Origin: an uncultured Gemmatimonadota bacterium
Lineage (GTDB): Bacteria; Gemmatimonadota; Gemmatimonadetes; Gemmatimonadales; Gemmatimonadaceae
NCBI GenBank assembly: GCA_946479895.1
Contig: CAMLHT010000041.1
Span: forward strand, 1 to 19,309
Direction: 5' to 3'
DNA length: 19,309 bases
Shown: piece by piece, positions 1 to 5,798 of the stretch
Position numbering within the stretch: position 1 is the stretch's first letter
Layout: each line of letters starts with the position of its first letter
Notes under the pieces: generated by a model
Database searches by the model: none
The model's input: only the letters and a program-made list of their open reading frames with translations
Told to the model about the DNA's origin: nothing
Program-made: the position numbers and the translations under genes

Positions 1-39
1 TCCGATAGATTTCCCGCGACCACTCTCCTGCCCCCGCCC

Positions 40-801
40 ATGCCGACCCCGCAGCTGTATTACGAGCCGAAGATCACCCTCCTGTCTCGTCCGCAATTCC
101 TCGAGCCCGGCCACCTGCCGGTCAAATGGATGGGCGAGAACACCGATGGTGAGCGGCTCGCCGAATTCGCCGGACGGCTCTGCTACATGAGCCAGGCGAA
201 CCCGGCCAGCCGCGAGACGCGCGAATACCTCGGCAACATCAAGAAGCAGGGCCACGGGTCGGTGCTCGAGCACGCGAACTATTCGCTGCTCCTCGAGGGC
301 GTCTCCCGCTCGCTGACCCACGAGCTCGTGCGGCATCGGGCGGGCTTTGCGTACTCACAGCTCTCGCAGCGCTACGTCGACGAGTCACGGGCGGCGTTCG
401 TCGTTCCCCCGGCGATCATCGGCGACAAGGCGCTCGAGAGCGCCTGGCTCGCGCATGTCGAGGGCGCCCAGGCGACCTACGTCGCGCTCGTCGAGCAGCT
501 CATGGACCGCTACAAGTGGGTCGACGACAAGGTCCACCGCCGCAAGATGGCCCGCGAGGCGGCCCGCGGCGTCCTCCCGAACTCGACCGAGACGAAGATC
601 GTCGTCACTGCCAACGCCCGCGCCTGGCGGACGATGCTCGAGCTGCGCACGGGTGAGGGCGCGGAGGCGGAGATCCGCCGCTGCGCGGTGGCCTGCCTGC
701 GGCTGCTGTCGAAGGAAGCGCCGGGATTCTTCGCCGACTTCGAGATCTACATGGCGACCGACCGGGTGGAGTCGGCGCGGGTGGTCTACCACAAGGTCTA
801 G
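40..801 (+). CDS. thyX: Flavin-dependent thymidylate synthase ThyX
   Basis: ThyX makes dTMP from dUMP in the cytoplasm, using methylene-tetrahydrofolate as carbon donor and FAD/NADPH as reductant; it replaces ThyA in many bacteria. The 253-residue product has the ThyX signature around residues 98-112 (RHRAGFAYSQLSQRY), the upstream GHGSVLEHANY segment (71-81) that helps bind flavin and nucleotide, and the C-terminal NARAWRTMLELR segment (192-203) carrying the conserved NAR and the dUMP-binding arginine. The usual signature is RHR-x7-S; here there are eight residues between RHR and the serine, a one-residue insertion. The length fits the family and the gene looks intact. No good Shine-Dalgarno sequence precedes the ATG at 40. 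It is the only central-metabolism gene at this end of the window and runs towards the minus-strand block, with a purine-rich hairpin between them. Confidence 0.96.
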   Translation: MPTPQLYYEPKITLLSRPQFLEPGHLPVKWMGENTDGERLAEFAGRLCYMSQANPASRETREYLGNIKKQGHGSVLEHANYSLLLEGVSRSLTHELVRHRAGFAYSQLSQRYVDESRAAFVVPPAIIGDKALESAWLAHVEGAQATYVALVEQLMDRYKWVDDKVHRRKMAREAARGVLPNSTETKIVVTANARAWRTMLELRTGEGAEAEIRRCAVACLRLLSKEAPGFFADFEIYMATDRVESARVVYHKV

Positions 802-886
802 GGCGGAGGAGGGAGGGCGGAGGGCGGAGGATGAGGACGGACTCTGCGCCATGCCTCCGCCCTCCGCCCTCCGCCCTCTCTCCTCC
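802..886. terminator. Purine-rich inverted repeat between convergent genes
   Basis: The arm at about 802-830 is made of GGCGGAGG/GGAGGG units and its complement lies at about 855-886 (CCTCCGCCCT units), leaving a loop of about 24 bases. It begins directly after the thyX stop and ends just before the stop of the minus-strand gene, so a bidirectional terminator is the natural reading. There is no U-tract, so it is not a classical intrinsic terminator. The runs of G could also fold as a quadruplex. The repeat units inside the arms can pair in several registers. Confidence 0.5.
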
Positions 887-888
887 GG

Positions 889-1512
889 TCAGTAGCCTGC
901 CCCAGTAGCCATTATCAGCGCCGCCACGGCGCCGAAGGTGATCAGGGCAGCGACGGGCGCGGCGACGGAAGTAGCGCGAGCGCCGATGAAGCCTCCGACG
1001 ACGTTCCGCCCGCCGACGCTGTGGATGTCCACCCGGGCATCGGCGCCGATGTAGCGCCACTCGCCGCCGATCGCGCCGGTCAGTCCGTTCGAGTCCACGC
1101 TGCCCGTGGCCGTCTGGATTCCCTTTCGGGTCAGCCCGGCGCTGACGTCGATCGCCGACAGGCCCTTCCACTGCCGGAAGCGCACCTCGCCGCGGGTGGG
1201 ACCTCGGAAGATGTCGCGGTTCACGTCATGGCCCACCACCACGCCGACCGCCTGCTGCCGCGGCAGGTTCTTCATCAGGCCGAGGGAAAGGGTGAAGCGG
1301 GCGTCGAAGTCCTTCTCGGACGAGCCGGCCGAGATCGCGTGGGAGGTCGTGGCGACAGGGATCTCCACCGCCGCTTCGGTGACGAGGAAGGTGCGGCACC
1401 GGTCGAGCGGCGCCGGACGGAGCCAGCAGACCGGCGTCTGGCGGGCATCGCTCTGCGCGCCGGCGGTCGCGCTGGTCAGGGCGACGATGATGAGGACGGC
1501 GGCGATTCTCAT
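889..1512 (-). CDS. Secreted protein, CW-CRT-VTEA family, copy 3
   Basis: Function unknown. The ATG at 1512 is preferred because it gives a clean signal peptide (hydrophobic 3-18, cleavage near AGA-Q20); an upstream TTG at 1533 would add seven residues. The mature 207-residue product starts with the motif that unites it with its two neighbours: a Cys-Trp pair (C29), a second Cys (C39) followed by RT, then VTEAAVE. The two cysteines probably form a disulfide. The middle has alternating polar/apolar stretches (RFRQWKG, IDVSAGL, GADARVDI) suggestive of beta strands. A glycine/alanine-rich hydrophobic segment fills the last 20 or so residues. It is the third gene of a three-paralog minus-strand row, 33 bp after the preceding stop. 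A periplasmic or outer-membrane location is inferred from composition only. Confidence 0.8.
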   Translation of the reverse strand: MRIAAVLIIVALTSATAGAQSDARQTPVCWLRPAPLDRCRTFLVTEAAVEIPVATTSHAISAGSSEKDFDARFTLSLGLMKNLPRQQAVGVVVGHDVNRDIFRGPTRGEVRFRQWKGLSAIDVSAGLTRKGIQTATGSVDSNGLTGAIGGEWRYIGADARVDIHSVGGRNVVGGFIGARATSVAAPVAALITFGAVAALIMATGAGY

Positions 1513-1545
1513 TGAGACAGGTGAGAGCGGCAAGGGCCGGACCGG

Positions 1546-2193
1546 TCAGTAGTCGTCGCCGACGAGCGCGGCGAATGCGGCGATCAGCAGGACGAACCCG
1601 ACGGCGGTGGTGATCGGTCCGGCCTTCGAGCCGGCGCGGCCCGAAGCATAGACGCCGTGCACCATCCGGCCGCCGGACGCCCGCATGAGGTCGAGCCGGA
1701 CGTCGGCGCCTAAATAGGCGCCGGAGATCCCGGCCGCGGCGGTGAAGCCGCGGGTGCGGAGCTCGTCGGGGTCGTACTTGCCGCGAACGACTCCGCGGGC
1801 GAGGCCGGCGCTCAGGTCGAGGCCGTGATCGGGACCGAGCCACTTCCGGTAGCGCGCCTCGACGCGCCCGGGGATGTCGACGTTGGTCGAGGAGACGGTC
1901 GCGCCGAAGGCGTGGGTCGGCCCACGATTGATCATCGCCCCGAGCGTGAAGGCGAGGCGGGACTCGAAGTCGTCGCTCACGTAGTACGAGCCGTCGCCAC
2001 CGACCAGGAGGTGGGGCGCCGAGGTGGAGGTCACCGGGACTTCGACGGCCGCCTCGGTGACGATCCACGTCCGGCAGGCCGCGAGGGCCCGCGGATGCCA
2101 GCACACGGGGCTCGCCGCGCGGGCGGAGTCCTGGGCGAGGCCCGGTTTCGCTCTCGTCACCAGGAGGGTGATGACCAGGAGGATCTTCCTCAT
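1546..2193 (-). CDS. Secreted protein, CW-CRT-VTEA family, copy 2
   Basis: Function unknown; paralog of the genes on either side. The 215-residue product has a signal peptide (MRKILLVITLLVTRAKPGLA, cleavage near residue 20). Its shared motif is C31-W followed by C40-RT and VTEAAVEVPV. Further on are YRKWLG, LDLSAGLARG and GADVRLDLMRASGGR, each with a close match in the other two copies, then a hydrophobic segment and the C-terminal GDDY. Its ATG overlaps the TGA of the upstream copy by 4 bp (ATGA, 2190-2193), so the two are probably translationally coupled. The order of conserved blocks is the same in all three copies, so they arose by tandem duplication, but divergence is high and the event is old. 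Confidence 0.82.
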   Translation of the reverse strand: MRKILLVITLLVTRAKPGLAQDSARAASPVCWHPRALAACRTWIVTEAAVEVPVTSTSAPHLLVGGDGSYYVSDDFESRLAFTLGAMINRGPTHAFGATVSSTNVDIPGRVEARYRKWLGPDHGLDLSAGLARGVVRGKYDPDELRTRGFTAAAGISGAYLGADVRLDLMRASGGRMVHGVYASGRAGSKAGPITTAVGFVLLIAAFAALVGDDY

Positions 2194-2825
2194 GTGTCGC
2201 CGCCCATCATACCCGCGATCGACCCGAGCACCAGCGCGAGGCCGCCGGCAAAGGGAAAAGCCCTCGCGCCGGCCCGAACGCCGAGGGAAACCCGCGATGC
2301 CTGGCGGCGATTGCCGGGGCGCAGGAGGTCCACCCGCGCATCGATGCCGAGGAGTCCGTTCGACCAGCCGACGGCGGCGCTGCCTCCATCCACAGGCCGG
2401 GCTTCCCCGAGGTAGTCGCGCCAGAGGGTGTGAACGACGCCGGCGGAGAGGTCCACACCTCCCTGGCGCCCGGTCCAGTGGCGGTACCGCAGCTCGATGC
2501 GATGCGGGGTGACGTCATTCTCGGGAATGAGGCCCAGCGTTCCCGTCAGCCCCATGGCGTTGCCGGCGCCGAGGCCGCGCAGCGCGCCGAGGGTGAGGCC
2601 GAGTCCCTTTTCGATGCCGCGCGCCGGGACGCGCGGTTCGTCGAAGCGCCTTTCGACCAGCGCTTCGGTGACGACGATCGTCCGGCAGAGCGGAGGACGG
2701 AGCGGCGTCCAGCAGGTCCGGTGAGTCGAGTCACGGATCGCGGCCGGCTGCGCCGTCGCGCCGGTGGCGACGACCAGCATCGCGGCGGCGATGATCGATG
2801 GAAGCGTCGGACGACGATCGGTCAT
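2190..2825 (-). CDS. Secreted protein, CW-CRT-VTEA family, copy 1
   Basis: First gene of the three-paralog row; function unknown. The ATG at 2825 gives a 211-residue protein with a good signal peptide (basic start, hydrophobic 9-23, cleavage near ATA-Q26). An in-frame ATG at 2861 has a weak GGA upstream and would add 12 mostly basic residues, so the start is not certain. The conserved motif is C38-W, C47-RT, VVTEALVE, followed by LRYRHWTG, VDLSAGVVH and IDARVDLLRPG. The C-terminus is a glycine-rich hydrophobic stretch ending GGDT. This copy has a Pro-rich spacer between the cysteines (TPLRPPL). Its promoter must lie in the AT-rich gap shared with the divergent ligase operon. Confidence 0.8.
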   Translation of the reverse strand: MTDRRPTLPSIIAAAMLVVATGATAQPAAIRDSTHRTCWTPLRPPLCRTIVVTEALVERRFDEPRVPARGIEKGLGLTLGALRGLGAGNAMGLTGTLGLIPENDVTPHRIELRYRHWTGRQGGVDLSAGVVHTLWRDYLGEARPVDGGSAAVGWSNGLLGIDARVDLLRPGNRRQASRVSLGVRAGARAFPFAGGLALVLGSIAGMMGGDT

Positions 2826-3006
2826 GACGTGAACGCGGAATCGTCGGCAAAACCGGATCATGATTTCCGAAAAAAATCATTGCGCGTTTCACGCACGCGT
2901 CATATCGTATTCGCGTCTCATATATGCGCGGCAACTTTCTTGCGCTTGATGAGCACCGAGCTTCACGATGCGACGGCGGACCGTCGCGCATGAGCAAACA
3001 GGCGGG
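2826..3006. promoter_or_regulatory. AT-rich divergent promoter region
   Basis: This gap separates the minus-strand secreted-protein row from the plus-strand ligase operon and must hold promoters for both. The part from about 2860 to 2945 is clearly richer in A and T than its surroundings, with TCATATCGTATT and CTCATATATG. On the minus strand a TTGCCG and a TACGAT can be read as a sigma-70-like -35/-10 pair, but the spacing is about 19, so this assignment is weak. No confident promoter is visible for the plus strand. Confidence 0.4.
2860..2880. repeat. Perfect 7-bp inverted repeat ATGATTT-N7-AAATCAT
   Basis: ATGATTT at 2860-2866 and AAATCAT at 2874-2880 are perfect inverted repeats separated by CCGAAAA. 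An AT-rich palindrome in this GC-rich DNA, at the edge of a divergent gap, has the form of an operator for a dimeric regulator. No regulator gene is adjacent, and a chance match cannot be excluded. It overlaps the alternative minus-strand ATG at 2861. Confidence 0.35.
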
Positions 3007-4149
3007 ATGACGCGAATCGGGTTCGCGTACAACCAGAAGCCGGCCGCATCCCGGGATGCCGAGCCGACCAGTCCCTCCGGAGCTTCCGGGGACTCGCCCG
3101 CCCCCACCGCCCCCGGCGACGACGTCTACGCTGAGTGGGACGGTCCGGAGACGATCGACGCCGTCGAGAAGGCCCTCTCCGCCCTCGGCCAGGTGATCCG
3201 CCTCGAGGCGAACGCGGATTTTCCCGCCCGCCTCCGCGCCGCGCGCCCGGACATCGTCTTCAACATCGCCGAAGGGCTTCACGGCGTGAATCGCGAGGCC
3301 CACGTGCCCGCGATCTGCGAGTTCTTCGGGATTCCGTACTCCGGCAGCGACCCGTTCACGCTGTCCCTCTGCCTCGACAAGGCCCGGACGAAGGAGACGC
3401 TGGCCTTCCACGGCGTCCCCACCGCGCCCTTCGCCATCGCCCGGACCATCGACGACCTCCGCGCGATCAACGCCGGATCCAGCCGTCTCCCCGCCCCGAC
3501 GGCGAAGACGCCGCTCTTCATCAAGCCGGTCCACGAGGGATCGTCCAAGGGCATCACCGAGGCGAACTACATCACGTCGGCGGCCAGGCTCCTCGAGACG
3601 GGCGAGATGCTCCTCGAGCGCTACGCGCAGCCGCTGCTGGCCGAGACCTTCCTCCCCGGAGCCGAGTTCACGTGCGGCGTGCTGGGGAACGGCAGCGAGG
3701 CGACGGTGCTGCCGATTGTGTCAATAAATTTTGCATCGCTGCCCGAGAACGCCGTCCCCATATACGGCTTCGAGGCGAAGTGGGTCTGGGACCGGCCGGA
3801 GAATCCGCTGGAGATCTTCGAGTGCCCGGCGCGAATCCCCGATTCGCTGCGCGCCCGGATCGAGGACGTCGTCCTCCGCGCCTACCGCGTGCTCGGCTGC
3901 CGCGACTGGTCGCGGATCGACGTCCGGCTCGACGTCGCGGGCGTGCCGAATCTCGTGGAAGTGAATCCCCTGCCGGGAATCCTTCCCGATCCGGAAGACA
4001 ACTCCTGCCTGCCCAAGGCGGCGCGGGCGGCCGGCATCGGGTACGACGAGCTCATTCAGGCCTGCCTGATCCATGCGGCGGAGCGGACGGGCGTGCAGAT
4101 CGGCCGCAAGGCGGCGAGCCCCGTGTGCTATGCGGAGGTGGTGGCGTGA
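3007..4149 (+). CDS. D-alanine-D-alanine ligase-like ATP-grasp ligase (first of pair)
   Basis: ATP-grasp enzymes of this family activate a carboxylate as an acyl phosphate and join it to an amine. The 380-residue product shows FNIAEG (85-90), GIPYSGSD (108-115), the ATP loop KPVHEGSSKG (173-182), RIDVRLD (303-309) and VEVNPLPG (317-324). R303, D305, E318 and N320 match the catalytic arginine and the magnesium ligands of Ddl. Two features differ from true Ddl. The N-terminal GGxS region is replaced by a Ser/Pro/Ala-rich insert (about 12-38), and the omega-loop KY is KW (258-259). The substrate is therefore probably not simply D-Ala plus D-Ala. The ATG at 3007 follows GGCGGG; an in-frame ATG at 2968 is an alternative. 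The last four bases overlap the next ligase gene. Confidence 0.88.
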   Translation: MTRIGFAYNQKPAASRDAEPTSPSGASGDSPAPTAPGDDVYAEWDGPETIDAVEKALSALGQVIRLEANADFPARLRAARPDIVFNIAEGLHGVNREAHVPAICEFFGIPYSGSDPFTLSLCLDKARTKETLAFHGVPTAPFAIARTIDDLRAINAGSSRLPAPTAKTPLFIKPVHEGSSKGITEANYITSAARLLETGEMLLERYAQPLLAETFLPGAEFTCGVLGNGSEATVLPIVSINFASLPENAVPIYGFEAKWVWDRPENPLEIFECPARIPDSLRARIEDVVLRAYRVLGCRDWSRIDVRLDVAGVPNLVEVNPLPGILPDPEDNSCLPKAARAAGIGYDELIQACLIHAAERTGVQIGRKAASPVCYAEVVA

Positions 4150-5210
4150 ACGTCGCCATCCTCTTCGACGGCGCCTCGGCCTACGCCACCGAGCCAGACC
4201 AGCTCATCCTCGGCACCGTCGAGGCCATCGAGGCCGCGCTCGTCTCCGAGGGGAACAAGGTCACCTACGTCCCCGTCCATCCGGACGGGAAGTGGATCGA
4301 GCGGGTGCGCCGCGGGAAGTTCGACCTCGCCTTCAACATGTGCGAGGGCATCGACGGCGTCTCGTCGCTGGAGCCCGCGGTCATCGCCGTGCTGGAGCTG
4401 TTCGGCATCCCGTTCACGGGCAGCTCGTCGTATACCGCCGCGGTCTGCCTGCGGAAGCACGTCGTCAACACGCTGCTCGACCGGGCCGGGCTGCCGGTGC
4501 CGCGGTTCGGCGTCGTGCGGAAAGGCGCGTCGCTGCCGAGCGTCGGCTTCCCGGCCATCTGCAAGCCCGCGGCGGAGGACGCCTCGCTCGGCATCGAGCA
4601 GCGCTCGGTCGTCCGGACGCAGCGCGCGCTCCACGCCCGCGTGAACGCGATGCTCGAGAGCTGGGACGAGATCGTCGTCCAGCGCTTCGTCGACGGACGC
4701 GAGGTCAACGTCGGCATCCTCGGCGAGACGGTGCTGCCGATCGCCGAAATCGATTTCAACGCCATGCCCGACGGGCACTGGCGGATCATCACCTACCAGT
4801 CGAAGTGGGTGACGGGGTCCGAGGAGGACCTCGGCGCCATGCCGAAGTGCCCGGCCAAGCTGCCGGCGAAGCTCGCCAACGAGATCCGGCGCGTCGCCCT
4901 GGCGGCGTGGAAGCTGGTCGGCGGCACGGGCTACGGGCGCGTGGACATGCGCATCGACGCCGAGGGTCGCCCGTGGATCCTCGAGGTGAACGCGAATCCG
5001 GACATCGCGCCCGACGCGGGCCTCGCCCGCATGGCGGGCGTGGCCGGCATGCCCTACTCGGCCCTCATCAGGGACATCTGCGAGCAGGGCCTCCGGCGGA
5101 AGTTCGAGCGATACGAGGACGCCGGGTGGCTGCTCGCGCAGCGGCTGTCGGGCGTCATGCTGGAAGAAGAGAAGTACCCGATGGCGCTGTTCGCGGCGGG
5201 TGGCCAATGA
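4146..5210 (+). CDS. D-alanine-D-alanine ligase-like ATP-grasp ligase (second of pair)
   Basis: The GTG at 4146 overlaps the previous stop (GTGA), giving a 354-residue protein that starts directly with the first Rossmann-like strand (VAILFDGAS). It keeps the Ddl framework: FNMCEG (63-68), GIPFTGSSS (87-95), GYGRVDMRID (262-271), ILEVNANPD (278-286), with R265, D267, E280 and N282 in catalytic and magnesium positions. Several specificity positions differ: the EGSS loop is EDAS (144-147), the omega loop again has KW (220-221), and the end of the active site reads NPDIAPDAGL with no serine where Ddl has one. It is clearly related to its upstream partner but far diverged, so the two probably act on different substrates or in successive steps. 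A long overlapping reading frame begins upstream at 3135, but its residues before 4146 are a shadow of the first ligase. Confidence 0.87.
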   Translation: MNVAILFDGASAYATEPDQLILGTVEAIEAALVSEGNKVTYVPVHPDGKWIERVRRGKFDLAFNMCEGIDGVSSLEPAVIAVLELFGIPFTGSSSYTAAVCLRKHVVNTLLDRAGLPVPRFGVVRKGASLPSVGFPAICKPAAEDASLGIEQRSVVRTQRALHARVNAMLESWDEIVVQRFVDGREVNVGILGETVLPIAEIDFNAMPDGHWRIITYQSKWVTGSEEDLGAMPKCPAKLPAKLANEIRRVALAAWKLVGGTGYGRVDMRIDAEGRPWILEVNANPDIAPDAGLARMAGVAGMPYSALIRDICEQGLRRKFERYEDAGWLLAQRLSGVMLEEEKYPMALFAAGGQ

Positions 5211-5719
5211 TGACGGCCTCTCAGGGCAGCTCCCTCGCCGCGCGAGGGATGACATCCATCCGCGGGCTTGACCAGGGACACCGGACCCGCATCCGGGAAA
5301 TCCTCGAGGCCACGGGCTCCTTCCGCGAGGAGGAGATCGCGGTGGCGCTCGAGCTGCTGGACGACCCCGCCAGCTACGAGTTCATCGGCGCGTTCACCCC
5401 GGAGGGTGAGCTCGCCGGCTACGCCTGTTACGGTGCCACCCCGGGCACCGACGGCACCTGGGACCTGTACTGGATCGCCACCCACCCGGATTACCAGGGC
5501 ACGGGCGGCGGTTCGCGTCTCCTCGACGAAGTCGAGCGACGTCTCTCCGACCGGGAAGCACGACTCCTGGTCGTCGAGACGAGCGCGCGTGACGACTACG
5601 AATCGACGAGGCGCTTCTATGAACGTCGCGGATATCGCGAGCATGCGAGACTCGGCGACTTCTACGCGTCGGGTGACGATCGGGTCATCTACGCGAAGTA
5701 CCTGTCATCCCGGGCGTAG
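5207..5719 (+). CDS. GNAT-family N-acetyltransferase
   Basis: This is a 170-residue GNAT enzyme, which would transfer an acetyl group from acetyl-CoA to an amine. The acetyl-CoA-binding motif A is at LYWIATHPDYQGTGGGSRLL (87-106; pyrophosphate loop Q97-G102). The C-terminal motif B region is STRRFYERRGYREHARLGDF (133-152), ending DDRVIYAKYL. Two starts compete. The ATG at 5207 overlaps the ligase stop (ATGA), as expected for a coupled operon, but residues 1-14 look like translated repeat sequence (QGSSLAARG). The ATG at 5249 (MTSIRGL) fits the start of the conserved fold better. The TAG stop at 5717-5719 lies inside a palindromic repeat. Position between the ligases and kamA recalls the ablA/ablB pairing, where an acetyltransferase acts on beta-lysine, but this protein is much shorter than AblB, so that role is only a hypothesis. 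Confidence 0.88.
   Translation: MMTASQGSSLAARGMTSIRGLDQGHRTRIREILEATGSFREEEIAVALELLDDPASYEFIGAFTPEGELAGYACYGATPGTDGTWDLYWIATHPDYQGTGGGSRLLDEVERRLSDREARLLVVETSARDDYESTRRFYERRGYREHARLGDFYASGDDRVIYAKYLSSRA
5228..5256. repeat. Half-copy of REP-like palindrome at acetyltransferase start
   Basis: CAGCTCCCTCGCCGCGCGAG followed by GGATGAC closely resembles the right arm of the REP-like palindromes elsewhere in the window (TCCCTCGCTGCGCTCGGGAT). No matching left arm is seen. The second candidate start codon of the acetyltransferase gene is the ATG within GGGATGAC. Confidence 0.5.
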
Positions 5720-5764
5720 CGAGGGAACTGCTCAAGAGCAGGTTCTCGCTGCGCTGGGAATGAC
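5704..5764. repeat. REP-like palindrome between acetyltransferase gene and kamA
   Basis: A 61-bp imperfect palindrome. The left arm begins GTCATCCCGGGCGTAGCGAG, the tip is CTGCTC-AA-GAGCAG, and the right arm ends GCGCTGGGAATGAC. It shares its core with the longer elements at 6987 and 8486. The stop codon of the acetyltransferase gene (5717-5719) lies in the left arm, and the hairpin stands between that gene and kamA, so it could act as a partial terminator or an mRNA stabiliser within the operon. Confidence 0.7.
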
Positions 5765-5785
5765 GGAAGGCAGTACAACTCTTCC

Positions 5786-5790
5786 GGGGA
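5786..5790 (+). promoter_or_regulatory. Ribosome binding site of kamA
   Basis: GGGGA lies eight bases before the ATG at 5799. It decides between this start and an in-frame ATG at 5760, which sits in the palindromic repeat and has no such site. Confidence 0.55.
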
Positions 5791-5798
5791 GTTCGACA

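Noticed and set aside
3135..4145. Long open frame in front of the second ligase that could be read as a 691-residue fusion protein
   Set aside because: The part before 4146 is Arg/Pro-rich, lies over the first ligase in another frame and shows no domain; the ligase motifs start exactly at the GTG at 4146.
4128..5255. 375-codon minus-strand open frame opposite the second ligase
   Set aside because: Antisense to a well-supported ATP-grasp gene; the translation is His/Arg/Asp-rich and has no family signature.
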